Notes: generated by a model from the letters alone, not told the origin. A stretch of DNA of 64,000 bases from Acanthornis magna (GCA_036785705.1 JAWUZG010000173.1:1969001-2033000), one strand, 5' to 3'. Shown: positions 12,139 to 24,012, counted from the stretch's first letter. Made by a program: numbers and translations.

Positions 12139-13087
12139 CAGGTGGGTGAGACCAGCGAGGAGCAAAGCAGTGGTGACACATCCTGGTCAAGATTTCCACT
12201 CTCATTGTCATTTTGGAAATGACCTCTGTCCCCTCCCGAGCCTGGAAACACATCCTTGGTGCCACTGGAGGTGAGAAGGAAGGGGGGGCAGGGGCTGACA
12301 TGACCTTCCTCATTCAGTAAAAGGCCAACTGCAGTTGGTGACCTCCTGCAGCTTTCCAAGACTCATCTCAGGCATTGAAGCACTTTCTGTTGATTAAATA
12401 AATCCAATGGTTTCACAGTACAAGAACACAGAGGGCTGAGGGAGTCTATTCCTGACCAGTGCATGCTCCCCAAAGTACAAAACACCTAACCCACCTCTCA
12501 GATATCTAAAAATTATGTCAGTGGCACATTTGTGTATGAAAAACTCAACTTAAAAATTATGATGAATTGGTTTTATTCCCTGCACCCAGTTGATGCTGCT
12601 TCATTTTCTGTCATAAGATAGCATTTCACTCCTGGGGTTGTGGCCTATTTCATCTCCCTTCAAATGAACCATTTAAAAGCCTCTCCCCACCCTCTCATTT
12701 TGTTGAAAAACTCAAGGACAATATAAAACCAGGAAAATAAATTTTCAGCCAGTGAACTGGAAAATAATCATCATCATCAAAACCAGATATTCCTGTTTTC
12801 CAGTCCCTAGCAACTCAGTTCGATAGAACTGCCACCAGCTGAGCTGCTGGCCCACCACCCACTGCTCACCCATGCACTCCCCTGCTGCTATGGGGACAGG
12901 GCATTCCTGCCTTGGGGCCCAGTTTCTGTGCCATACCCTCATTTTCGGCTCCCGGTTTGAAGGAACAACCTCGGAGGCAAGAGTCTGGCCAGTCAATATA
13001 TGCAGGAGAGAGTCGGGCAGAGCGGAGCAGCAGGTTAAGGACAGAGATGGGTTTTGCTGCTGCTTCGATAAACTCAAGAAGGTACAA

Positions 13088-13640
13088 AATCACCAAATCG
13101 TTTAGATGGGAAAGACCCCCAAGATCAACTCCAAACACTCCCCAGCACTGCCAAGGCCACCACTGACCCATGTCCCCAGGTGCCACATCCACACGGCTTT
13201 TAAACCCCTCCAGGGACAGGGACTCCAACACTGCCCTGGACAGCCTGTTCCAAAGCTTAATGACCCTTTCCATTACGAAATTTTTCACCAATATCCAACC
13301 TGAGCCTCCCCTGGCCCAGCCTGGGGCCGTTCCCTCTCCTCCTGTCCCTGTTCCCTGGAGCACAGCCCAACCCCCCTGGCTGTCCCCTCCTGGCAGGAGC
13401 TGTGCAGAGCCACAAGGTCCCCCTGAGCCTCCTTTTCTCCAGGCTCAGCCCTTTCCCGGCTCCCTCAGCCTCTCCTGGGGCTCAGCCCCTGCCCAGCTCC
13501 GTTCCCTTCCCTGGACACTCTCCAGCCCCTCAGTGTCTCTCTTGTCCTGAGGGGCCCAGAGCTGTCCCCAGGGCTGGAGGTGCCTCAGCAGAGGCAGCAC
13601 AGGGGACGGGCACTGTCCTGGGGCTGTGTCACACCATGGC
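13088..13640 (-). mobile_element. CR1 LINE 3' fragment, longer copy
   Basis: Closely similar to the 3.7-kb copy and extended further (AGAGCTGTCCCCAGGGCTGG, then CAGCAGAGGCAGCACAGG). It abuts the degraded LTR fragment. Confidence 0.87.
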
Positions 13641-13689
13641 TGGCTCCCAGAGAGCATCTGCGACAAGTATTGAATCCTGACTTCCCGGG

Positions 13690-13890
13690 AAGTGGCCAGA
13701 CATCATCTGGGGATGGGAAGTGGAGAATAACTCTTTTGTTTTCCTTTGCAGGCTTTGCTTTTGCTTCATTTAATTGACTTTATCTCAACAACTTCTTTTC
13801 CATTTCATTCTCTCCCTGCTGTCCTCCTGAGGAGGAGAGCGATGGAGAGCTGTGTGGGCACCTGGTGTCCATCCAGGGTCATCCCATGGC
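13690..13890 (+). mobile_element. Degraded fragment of a similar LTR
   Basis: Shares with the 10.6-kb LTR the order: T-rich CTTTTG segment, GACTTTATCTCAAC, ATTCTCTCCCTGC, then a GAGGAG..GAGCGATGG tail. The 5' half is missing or replaced by the adjoining CR1. The terminal bases are unclear. Confidence 0.5.
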
Positions 13891-14639
13891 AGATTCACAC
13901 AGGAGACCAAGGAGAGCTGAACAAAACCAACTCCACAAGTGCTTCTGGTGCACAATGGATAACATTTTCTCCCTTCAGCCTCATGGAGATCTGCCTGTAG
14001 TGCTTTGATCTCAAAGAAGGCTCTGCACAGAGGAGCAGGAGGGAGTTTGGGGCTGCCAATGGGCTTTGCAGGTGGCCAGCAGCGGAGGGTGCCTTTTTTT
14101 TATAGGGTTGCATGCAATGAGGCATTAATTATTAAAAAGAAACAACTTTGTAACCCCAAGCATGCTAATGTCACTCTATCTCTGTGCAGGAAGCCTCCTC
14201 ATTGCTTATCTCAGCCCCAGGAGATTTGTGGGATATCACAAATAACAGCTGGTCGAGATAAGGTCTCTCCCAACACGCCACTTGCTCCCAGCATCTGTAA
14301 AGCCTCATCCCGACAGACCTGAATGGACCAGCGCCTGGAACTGCTCCATCTCATCTGTTTTCAGTCCAACCCTGCTCTTTTCTAGACGCTTTGAGCGAAT
14401 ATTATGAGGTTTCCTCCCCTCATTTTCATGCCTTAGACATCCATCTCCAAACCCTCCCAAACACCAGGCGAGCGCAGTGACCAAAGGCACTCACTTTTGG
14501 CAAAGCAAAACTTAGTCCACTCCTGGTCCCTTCCAGCTCCTAGCACGGAGGGAATCTCTTAATTTCAATTAGGAAAACCCCGCCAAGGAGGAGGGGAGCC
14601 ATCAGGATCCGACCCTCCGGGGCTTCCCCAGTAACTCGA

Positions 14640-15010
14640 AACCAGGCACACCAGCAAACAAGATGTTTATAGCCCAGTGATTCATAATGCTGCAGAGTTT
14701 GCAGGAAACATAGCAATGAATGGTTAAGAAATTCTCTTGTTTTCTGCTAAATATATAAAATAATCACTCAACCCCTGAGCAGCAGATGCAAATTACACCT
14801 AGTATTAGCCTCGTATGCCAACCGCTATAATTCTGGTGCAGCATGAAGCTGTTTCCCAAGGCTTTAGAAGTCCCTTAATCTGCCTTTTGACGTCAAATGA
14901 CAAATTTCTTGCCTGGGATCATTAACGGGATGACTAATGCAAGCTGATAAGTGAATTTATAAATGAAATTAAAGATATTAATATTAAAGGCCAGGCTACA
15001 AGAAAGAGAA
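14640..15010. promoter_or_regulatory. Candidate conserved enhancer in ARK2C intron 1
   Basis: Repeat-free, AT-rich DNA lying in a GC- and repeat-rich intron. It includes a perfect octamer ATGCAAAT (14,786-14,793), a perfect CRE TGACGTCA (14,888-14,895) and several ATTA homeodomain-type cores. The look is that of a vertebrate conserved non-coding element; conservation itself cannot be seen here. Confidence 0.4.
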
Positions 15011-18000
15011 ATGTGGATTTAGCAAACCACAACAAGAAGCGTGGTAATCTGCATGAGATTTACAGCTCCCTTCCTGACAGGCAAATGAGTGGTATTTTCC
15101 GCCTGGAGGTTGTGGAAGCTGCCAGGCTTGATGGACACTTCTCCTGAAGCATCACCACCCCCATTACCTTCAGACGCTGACTGAGATTTAAAAAGCTCCT
15201 GCTCAAGTTTAGCTGCAAATGCCAAACCAGGGATTAACACACCCCAATAGTCTTGCAGAGATAACTGCACTGCCAAACCCTCCTGCGAACAAAACACCTT
15301 TACACTGTGGCCAGTGTGCTGCCAACTCTTTTTTTCTCTCTCTCTTTTAACATAAAAACACACCTCAAACTAGACTCTCATTCACCCCAGTATAAATGCC
15401 AAGCAACTCTTTTAAAATCTGAGGACTTATTTTTTTTTGGGGTTTACGCACGTATAAACAAGTTCAGACCTTCCCAGATCGGTGTCCAACCCCCCCTCCA
15501 GACAGCTCCACCACGAACTCACAGCTCCTTTCAGACTCCAGCTGCTCCTCACTGAGGTTTGGGGCTCTCAGGAGAGACTGTTTAAGTCTCAGCTCCCACC
15601 AGCTGATGATGGTCAGCCCTGAATGGACCACACAAACATCCTCCACTGCCCCAAGGCGCACAGGCAAATACAGACACCTCCTCTGATATTAAAAAAAAAA
15701 AAAAACAAGGAAGAAAGCTTCCTTTTGTCTGTAGTTTTCTAGCAGGGATAGCACAGAAACAGGCTAGTTGGGCAAGTGATCATGAGTGGTGCCTCCTCAA
15801 GCACACACAGCCTCGAAAAAACCCAAGATCCTGTGGGAAATATCAGTGCCTTGATCTAGCAGTGTGACTAAAGGAAGAGTCAGATGCCACCAGGAGAATG
15901 AGGAATCCCAGAGACACACAGGAAGCCCAGCTGGGGAGGGCACATTTGCTACAGGGATGTTTCCCAGTCCCTTCCTTCACTGGAGGAGCCCAGGGTGGGG
16001 AGCAGCTGCAGCGAGACACATGCCCCAGGGATGGTTTTTCTGAATGCCTTTTAGAGACCCATCCAAGCCTGGAGAAAAGGACAAGAGAATGTTTCCACAG
16101 CAGTTCTTAGCTCCAGAGCTGGATATGTGGTTTGGTAGGCTGTCCAGTTCCCTCAGCCCTGCTCAAAAAGATCCCAGGAGGTAGCCATGGCTGGTGTTCT
16201 CCTTGTTCAGGGACACACCTGCTCCTTGGAAAAGGACACAGAGGAGTGGTGCACAGTAATAGCCCCACAGCACCACTCGAGCCTTCCAGGGAGAGGAAAA
16301 AAGAGGAAAACCAGCAACAGCCGATGGCTCTGGCTGAGCTGAGGGTCACCCACACCTCGGGGTGTCACCTCCAGGCGGGGCAGCCACTGGGAGCAGCTGG
16401 GAGCACAGGGATGTGGTGAGAGAGACAGAGACACCTGGATCCTTCCCCCTGCTACCGAAATCCTCACCCAAACATTTCCCCCCAGGCATGTCCTCACTTC
16501 ACAGGCTCCCAGCACGCCGGGCTGCCGCTCACTATCTGTCCCTACAACCTGCACCTTTGCTGCTTTCAGCACTTCTTCGCTTCTGACCCCACTGGGTGTA
16601 GTCCCTCAAGCCAACAGTGATGATGTTTGTTAAAGAGCCACAAGCCACACACACAGAGCTTTCCTGGCAGGCTCATTTTGCAGACTTTAAAGGGAGGGAG
16701 AGAAAAACAACAGAGGTTAAGGACACTTACCAAGAGGGATCCACGACAGCATGGGCCAATCAGCCCAATCCAGCTGGGGCTGGGAAATGCAAAGGACCAT
16801 CAGGCAGGAAAATGTGTGAGAGAAAGTCCTGGGAGACTGCAAAACTGAGCAGAGGAGGAGCAGAAAGGGTTAAGAAAAGGTGGAGAGGAGGCATGGAGCA
16901 GACAAGGGTTTGCTTTCCCTCCATCCTGGCTTCTGCTGAGCTCTCCAGCACAGGAGCCCAGCCCCTGCCACCACCAGGACCTGTTGCAAGGGGCTGAGGA
17001 GTGATGGCTTCTTTTTTTTTTTTTATTTTAGAGGGAGAATTTAACCATTCTCAAAAGACACAGTTTTCTCACTAAGAAGGTTTAGGACTAAGACAAGACC
17101 ACACAAGGATTTAACTTGTAGATGTCCCATGGGGTCCTGTGCAGAGTTGCTTGGGAAACCACAACCACTCTGCCAACCCCAACTGCAGACCAACCCACTC
17201 TATCTACCCAAACTGAAACTAAAAAAGGGAGAAAATTACCATTTTCCCCACTGGGTGTTGTCCCCACTCTCACTGCTTCCCTGCAGGTCCCTGCCCTGGT
17301 CCCACTGCAGCCACACATCCCCCTTCTGCTTCCCAAATCCCCACATCGGCTCAAACACCTGCTGAGCGCTGCCAATGACTTGTGAGTTTTGAGGACCAAG
17401 TTTGCCACCAGCAGCAGCTTGAAGCTCAATGTTACATACAGCCCCTTAAGAGAAAAGCCTCGTGCTACCGCCCAGCTCCAGGAGCTGCTGGGTTATGTAG
17501 GAACACCCAAATACCATGAGATGCCCGAGAGTCACAGCATTTGGCAATGCCATCACACCTCTTCCAGCTGTCAAACCAGCTCTGCTCCCGGGGGATATTG
17601 AAGATGATCTGACAGAGGAGAAGACCTTTTGCAAATCTCCCCTTGGATTTCTCACTAATTAATTTAGTGCCTCCCAAAACAAGCACTCCCAGGTTAAGGG
17701 TGGAAAGAACCTTTTTCTGCTGACCTGCTGCAGTGCCTGTCCCTTTCTGAACACCCCCAGAGATAAGAATATTCCAGTTTAGACACGAGGCAGCCTCAGT
17801 GCATGGTTTGGGCTTAAACCAGCATGTACAGGGGCTGGATGGGATGTCCATTCCCTTGCTTGTTACCCTCAAAAGAGCTGTACTCCCCTCTCCTTCCATC
17901 CTTGCACCTCCAGGGATTGCCACCATCCTCCCTCTGGTCAGCGGAGAGGGATGAGCCTGCCTTGGATGTCCCACGTGCTCCCTGAGGTACCTGCGGGGTG

Positions 18001-18827
18001 TGTCTCCTACAAGTTTGGGAGGACAGGGCTCCCACGCCTGCTCCTGCTGTGCTCCATCCTCCCCTTCCAGCTAACAAAGAGCTGCACAGGTTACGAGCAG
18101 GGTTTGAAGCAACAACAAAAAATGAAACTCAGACTTACTCTAGGACAGTCCTCCCACAAGGGTCATGGAGGAGGACTTGGGGCGACTGCGAGGACACCCA
18201 CACTCTGCCCAGGGCACCCTGAGAAATGCCGGGCTGTGTCCCCACCATGTCCTCAGCACTCTGTCCCCTCCACCGAAGCAGCTCCGGGGTTCCGTGGCAG
18301 ACACACCCCCCCAGACCAGCCCCGAGCTTCACAGCTTCTGCTGCTGCCTCCCTCGCGCACCAACTCACCGGTTCTTAAATAACACACTTCCACAGGGCCA
18401 GATCTGCACTCAGCAAGGTAAATCCAGATCAGCTTTCTTTAGACTTTGCTGGTAATTCCCAGCATGAGCAAAACGTGACCACTACTCGTTCCTCTTTCTC
18501 TTAAAAGGATGGAAGCCGTGCCACCAGCCCACACCCCGTGTGAGAGACCCATCAGCCCAGCTCCCGTTTGCTGTCATTAAAGGCACACAGATGGGTGTGA
18601 GACCTTTACACAACCCTTACATAAATGAACCTCAGAGCCTGTTTTGTCCGTGTTTGGGATTATCCTTCTCCCTGTTACTGAAAGGAGTTATTTAAGGGAG
18701 CCCAGGGATACAGGTTGGTGCTGGAGAGATGTCTAGGCTTTACAGAAATCACTGCATGTGCCTCCACACCCACAGCAGCACCACCAGCACGTGACCCGCC
18801 TTGGATTTCCTCAGCCCTCGATGCTAA

Positions 18828-18905
18828 AAAGAAAAAAAAAAAAAAAAAAAAAAAAGAAAGAAAGAAAGAAAAAAAAAATTTAAAAAATCTTTTTTTTTTT
18901 TTTTT
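18828..18905. repeat. A tract, AAAG repeats, then T tract
   Basis: A run of about 25 A, four AAAG units and more A, then 15 T: A- and T-arms that could pair as a hairpin. Simple sequence, no gene. Confidence 0.8.
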
Positions 18906-19089
18906 GTACCAGGTGGCTTTTTCAAGACTCAAATGTGGCTTTTCAAGAGCGTCAAAGGAATTAAGTCATTAAAATGTGGATGAGTTTGATGGATTATGAG
19001 CTATGAAAGCCTGGTGGTTACTGACTAATAAGGCTGGGAGGTGGAGGAGGGGGGGATGTTTCCTCTTGTAAGGATGTGTTTCTAACAAG

Positions 19090-19295
19090 ACAGGTCAAAA
19101 ATATGATGCGGATGATAAATTGCTTTAAAAGTTGCCATTAACCCAGCAGTTTTCTGCATTATTAGATTACCAAGGCATCCTCGGAGTGGATTGACCACAC
19201 AGCTCTGCTCTGTACCAGGGCTAATTTGCAGAGTGAGACCTGGGGGGGTTATTACGCTCGCTGCAGTGAATCCCCACTCCCAACAAAGGGGCAGC
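19090..19295. promoter_or_regulatory. Candidate conserved non-coding element in ARK2C intron 1
   Basis: Unique block with GATGATAAATTGC, GCATTATTAGATTACC and GGGCTAATTTGCAG, containing several ATTA/TAAT cores. It is bounded by simple sequence. Tentative. Confidence 0.3.
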
Positions 19296-19440
19296 TGCTG
19301 GCAGGTGTCCGTGGAAGGGATGGGTTTATCCGTGTTGGGGTTTGGGGTGGGGGAGAGGAGAAGGGGGATTTTTTTTTTCCCCACGCCATAACCCGAATCT
19401 CATTGTCTCACGTGGCGTGGGGCTGGGGGGAGGAGGGGTG

Positions 19441-19550
19441 AATGTAAAAAGAAAAGAAAAGAAATCAAAACAAAACCAAAAAACGGGGGGGGGGGGGGGG
19501 GGGGGGAGGGAGGGGGGAGAGAAAATAATTAAAAATAAAAAAAAAATCAC
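19441..19550. repeat. A-rich tract followed by a 22-base G run
   Basis: AAAAG/AAAAC repeats, then 22 consecutive G (19,485-19,506) and GGGAGGGAGGGGGG. Strong quadruplex potential; probably length-variable. Confidence 0.8.
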
Positions 19551-20429
19551 ATTGGAAAATGATCAGCCCCAACAGGCATGCATGTCTCCCTTCATGCAAG
19601 CGAGAAGCACAGCCTCCCTCCTCGGGATGTGTACGGGGACATGTGTCAGGCACGGAGGAGCTCAGCGCTGGCCTGGGGCGAGGATGGAGCGAGAACAAAG
19701 GGCCACGGCATACACTACATCCAGGGGGGAGCAGGGGGGCACCCCGCCGGTGCTCATACAGGGGGGACAGGATGGCCAAACAGTCACCGAGGTACACGGA
19801 AAAAGAAGTATGGAGAAGGAAATCATAAATAAATGTCTATAGAGAAAACCAACCAAACTCAGGATAGAGCTAGGAGAGAGGTGGAAAGGCACAGCCTTGC
19901 GAAATGATGCGTCTCTGGGAGGGATGCTGGGGTAAGGCAGGGCGGGCTGCAGGAGCCACTGGCTTTTGTTTTGCTTGCCAGCGGCTCCTCGTGAAATTTT
20001 AGCGGGTGGGAACCACCGACCTGCTGAATTTGTCTTCCTCTCATTAAAGACCAATCACCAATCCTGCGTCTCCCCCCCGCTTCTGTGGAAATGTAATTAA
20101 AGACAAGATGCTCCCCCCCGCCTCCCCTCCCAGCCCCATCTCCTGGCTTTTCGAGCCCTGACTTCTCTCAGTTCCTCGTGGCATCCAAGCCAAAACGGGG
20201 AGGTTTTACAGGACCATTTTGCAGACCTGGGAGAGGAGATCTGCTGCAGGCACAAGGAGAGGTGACCACTATTATCATCATCGCTTTGCAGTCGCAGCAA
20301 AACTGCTTGCTGACCGCAATTCATCCATCCCTCCATGCTTCCAATATTTTAAGGCTCCCCATGACTTTCTCCCAACCCCACAGTTTGCCTTTTTTCAATT
20401 TTTTTTTCTCCCCTTTTTTTTGACCAAAT

Positions 20430-20662
20430 CGCGTTTTTATTCAGAAGATGGTGGGCCTGGAGGCTTTGAGCAGGAAAAATGTAGTTACAACATTAGCAGC
20501 TGGGACGTTTTTACGAGCCCTGCCTTGCAGGGGTCTAGTGAAGATATTTATAGCGTGCCAGTCGCAGCGGGACTGAGGCACGGCAACTTCTCGCCTGGCA
20601 GATGGTGGGCAGGGCGCTCGCAGAGATGTATATGTTTAAATATACAGCTTAAAGATTAGAGG
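20430..20662. promoter_or_regulatory. Candidate promoter-proximal conserved element of ARK2C
   Basis: Repeat-free sequence about 1.8-2 kb past exon 1, with GATATTTATAGCGTGCC and GATGTATATGTTTAAATAT, between T-rich simple tracts. Tentative. Confidence 0.3.
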
Positions 20663-20668
20663 GGATTT

Positions 20669-20691
20669 TTTTTTTTTTTTTTTTTACAGGT
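20669..20691. repeat. Poly-T run in ARK2C intron 1
   Basis: A homopolymer of about 20 T, a few dozen bases beyond a unique AT/GC-mixed block. Confidence 0.75.
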
Positions 20692-21129
20692 TAGTTTGCC
20701 TCTTGTTAATCAGGAGTTTCGAAAAATAAACAATTCCCCCCCCCATCCATCCAAAGGGATCAGCCTGGTAAGGAACGTGTAATGTTGTAACTAGAACGAA
20801 TAAGCAGCAGACCCTTCATCAAATTTTTTTTTGATTAATAATGAGGGATTGGATTTGTACACTTGGGGGTTTTTTTGGCTATTCTGCGGTAAATCCAGAA
20901 TTCTGCATCGGCACAACAGCAATACAGACTGTGCGCTGGGGAGTATGTACACACAGACTAATGCTGAGGGTAGATTTGGGATAGGAGGTGGGGGGGAAAA
21001 AATGTATTTAAAAGCCCCCATATCTGCTCTACGAGGGAGAAAAAATCCACTCAATCAAACCTCACAATGAGGGGAAAGCAAGGAAAAAATCTAAACAGCA
21101 GGATACGACAATAAATGGGAAAACAGCAA

Positions 21130-21545
21130 TAGAAAAAGCACACTAGGTTAATATAGGAAAACTAGTTTCTTTATTGAGAGATCGTATATTAGTATTAGTG
21201 GAATCGTGTGTAACAATGTCATCATGCACACAATACAAAAAGGCAAGGCCCACCATGCTATGGAAGGGCAACAGAACAAAAGCAGCGTACACTGAGCAGA
21301 TGTATAGGCTACAGCACATTACATTTCAGCAGGGTATGTCTCTACAGAGAGATTTACATCAGAAACTAGGTAATGTAAAAAAATACAGACCATGCTTTAG
21401 TTTTAGTACAAGAAAAAAGGTGGAGATACAGAACCAAAGGATATTCGGTACAGAAAAAATTACCCACAAAATAAGAACAGGAAGTAATTCAGCACAGCAG
21501 AAAAAAATGTTATCCCTGTTTAATGGAAAACCATTTTGCCAGTCG
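21130..21545 (-). other. Repeat-free block ending in a poly-A signal, possible 3' end of a short ARK2C transcript
   Basis: On the minus strand, about 0.9-1.3 kb past ARK2C exon 1, a T-rich unique block ends with AATAAA at 21,175-21,170, followed within about 40 bases by a GT/T-rich stretch. This is the layout of a poly-A site. It could end an intron-retaining ARK2C transcript or a separate non-coding RNA. No splice evidence is available. Confidence 0.35.
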
Positions 21546-22429
21546 TCTCTTTCGGCAGCCCAGTTTTTTTTTTGGGGGGTGCTGGGCGGGTTGGGGGTGC
21601 GCCGGCGGGACGGGACACTTGTGGCTGCAGGGAGGGACGGGGCCGGGGGCGATGCCCGCGGGGACAGCGGTGTCACCGCGGGGACAGGGATGCTGCACCC
21701 CCCGCCAGCGGCTGGCGGGAGCACCTCAGCCTATGCTCGACCACACACATCCCACTCCCCAACTCTTCTCCCAGCCCGATTTTCGGAATCGCGGCCAATC
21801 GCTGCGCTTCCCCTCCCCAAATTTAGTATTTTTTTTTTTTGGAAGGTTTTCAGCAGGGAGGTGGGACCAGATGACCCCACCGTGGTGCCTCACAACCTCA
21901 GCCGCCCCGTGATGGTGGGTTTGGCCGCAATTTGGGGGCGTCTGCCCCCACCCCACCCCAAAGAGACTCTGCGACGACGACCACAGCAAAACGAATCCAC
22001 TTAACAGGAATTTACAGTGCAAATGTAACTCAGCTACTACACAGGATGGAGGTACAAAAATGGCTGTTATCGGCTACAGCTACGCTGGGATGGCCTGGTG
22101 GCTACGGCGAGGGGTGGGGGGGTGGGGGGTGGGAGGGTAAATTAAAAAATAAAATAAAATCCGTAAAAGAAGAACAACGGAGGGGGGTGGGGAGATGGAT
22201 CTACCGCAGCGGACACGGGAGGTGCGGGCGGGAGAGGGTTCCAAAACGCAATGTGTGTGGGGCGGGTGGCGCCCCAGAAAGGGGGATGCCGCCGGGCTGG
22301 GTAAGGTGGGCTGTGGGGAACGGTGAGGGGCAGCCCCCCCTTCCTGCCGCCGGGGACCCGGGACGCGCCGCCCCCCCTCGCCGCCGCTAGCGGCCCCGGG
22401 ACGCGAACCCGCGTTGCCGGGAGCGGTAC

Positions 22430-22490
22430 CTCTGTTGCGCACGGAGCCGAAGACGGGCAGCACCAGGTATCCGACGTGCACCAGGACCAT
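22430..22490 (-). CDS. ARK2C: ARK2C (RNF165) first coding exon, codons 1-20
   Basis: ATG at 22,490 begins [20 protein letters not shown], which I recognise as the N-terminus of RNF165. The donor AGAG/GTACCG follows 22,430, leaving a phase-1 G as expected for the next glycine. The start context is strong (A at -3, G at +4). The full protein (about 346 residues in human) is an Arkadia-like E3 ubiquitin ligase with a C-terminal RING-H2 finger; it boosts BMP/Smad transcription and motor axon growth in mouse. The other exons are not in the window. It lies 13.3 kb downstream of the ARK2N stop on the same strand. Confidence 0.93.
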
Positions 22491-22720
22491 GCTGCGGCCT
22501 TTGTGCCCCCCGGACGCGCCGGCGACTGGCGGCGGCCGCGCTCGGCCGGCACACAAAGGGGCGCGCGGCCAATGGCAGCGCGGGGGCCGCCGCCGGGACA
22601 CGCCCCCCGCCCGCCCAGCGGCCAATGGGCGCCGGGGGCGGGGCGGGCAGCGCGCGAGGGACGCGCGCACGCGCGCAGCGGGGTCGCGTGCGCGCGCATC
22701 CGCCGCCTGTCCGTGCGTGT
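22491..22720 (-). promoter_or_regulatory. ARK2C: ARK2C promoter and 5'UTR in a CpG island
   Basis: Very GC- and CpG-rich. CCAAT boxes (plus-strand orientation) lie at 22,569-22,573 and 22,622-22,626, a GC box run at about 22,634-22,648, and alternating GCGC stretches like NRF1 sites at about 22,660-22,705. No TATA box is seen, consistent with a dispersed CpG-island promoter. The CpG-rich zone also reaches downstream through exon 1 to about 21,600. The exact transcription start is not visible. Confidence 0.75.
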
Positions 22721-23525
22721 GTCCGTCCGTCCGTCCGTCCGTCATCCCATCCTTCCATCTGTCTGTCCGTGTGTCCGTCCGTCATCCCATCCTTCCATCC
22801 GTCCGTCCGTCCGTCCGTCCGTCCGTCATCCCATCCTTCCATCTGTCTGTCCGTCCGTCCGTCCGTCCGTCATCCCATCCTTCCATCCGTCCGTCCGTCC
22901 GTCCGTCATCCCATCCTTCCATCTGTCCGTCCGTCCATTCGTCTGTCCATCCGTCCTTTGTCCATCTATCCCTCCATCCTTCCGTCTGTGTGTCCGTCTG
23001 TCCTTCCATCCATCCGTCTGTCCGTCCGTCCGTCCGTCCATCCTCCATCCTTCCATCTGTCTGTCTGTCTGTCCGTCTGTCCACCCATCCATCCATCAAT
23101 CCTTCCGTCTGTCTGTCCATCGGACGGTCAATCCATCCATCCTCCATCCTTCCATCTGTCCGTCCATCCATCCATCCATCCATCCATCCATCCGTCTGTC
23201 CATCCCTCCCTCCGTCCCTACCTCCATCCTTCTGTCCATCTGTCAACCCATCCGTCTGTTCATCTGTCCATCCGTCGGTCCAGCCATCCTTCCATCCATC
23301 CTTTCATCCATCCATTCATCCCTCCATCTGTCCATCCGTCCATCCATCCATCCTTCCATCCTCCATCCTTCCGTCTGTCTGTCTGTCCATCCATCCATCC
23401 ATCCATCATCCATCCATCCATCATCCATCCATCATCCATCCATCATCCATCCATCCATCATCCATCCATCTGTCCATCCATCATCCATCCATCCATCCCT
23501 CCATCCATCCATCCATCCATCCACC
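22721..23525. repeat. CCGT/CCAT tetranucleotide array with higher-order structure
   Basis: About 800 bp built from CCGT, CCAT, CTGT and CTTC tetramers. Near 22,735-22,935 there is a higher-order unit (a CATCCCATCCTTCCATC block followed by several GTCC copies) repeated at least five times. Further out it decays to plain CCAT with CATC interruptions. All three plus-strand frames are open because the units lack stops; these long frames are artefacts. Confidence 0.9.
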
Positions 23526-23569
23526 CACCATCCCTGTTCCACACAAATGCTGTCGGCAGCCTGCCCCAC

Positions 23570-23870
23570 GCCGTCACACATGCACACACACCCACAGAGA
23601 CACACACACAGGCAGGGCAGTGCCCCTGCACACGTGCACGGGCGCACACGCGTGTGGCTCGCGTGTCAGCGCGGCAGCACAGGCGTGCACAGACACACAC
23701 ACCCCCCGTACATGCGTGTACATGCACAGACACACCACAAACACAGAGCACATGGATACACTCCTGCAGGCACAGGCACACACACGCAGACATCACACAC
23801 GCACGCACGGATACAGACACGCATGGCACACACATGTGCACCCACACATGCCCACACACAGACACACTCG
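23570..23870. repeat. CA-rich degenerate microsatellite
   Basis: Stretches of CACACA interrupted by CACGCA, CATGCA and GAGACA. It follows the tetranucleotide array after a short unique spacer that contains a few CpG sites. No gene is seen. Confidence 0.75.
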
Positions 23871-24012
23871 TGCTGCCCCCCGGCCACAGCCCCTGTCCCC
23901 TCCAACATCACGCATGCCTGGATCACACGTGTGGAGCACTCCCTGCCACACATCCCTCGCAGTGACACTCGGGAAACACGCTGTGCCCAAACCAGGGCCA
24001 CAGGGGGCTCAT

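Larger units (their letters stand above)
1..22429 (-). other. ARK2C: ARK2C intron 1 (5' part of the gene, continuing out of the window)
   Basis: Everything below the exon 1 donor. None of the translated frames resembles the known second RNF165 exon (His/Pro/Gln-rich), so the region is read as intron. It contains nine CR1 pieces, a solo LTR, two minisatellites, homopolymers and several repeat-free blocks with the look of conserved regulatory DNA (listed separately). Open frames over the minisatellites are not genes. Confidence 0.75.

Noticed and set aside
22080..22745. A 221-codon minus-strand frame across the ARK2C exon
   Set aside because: The real coding part is only 22,490-22,430; upstream codons come from the repeat array and downstream codons are intron past a good GT donor.
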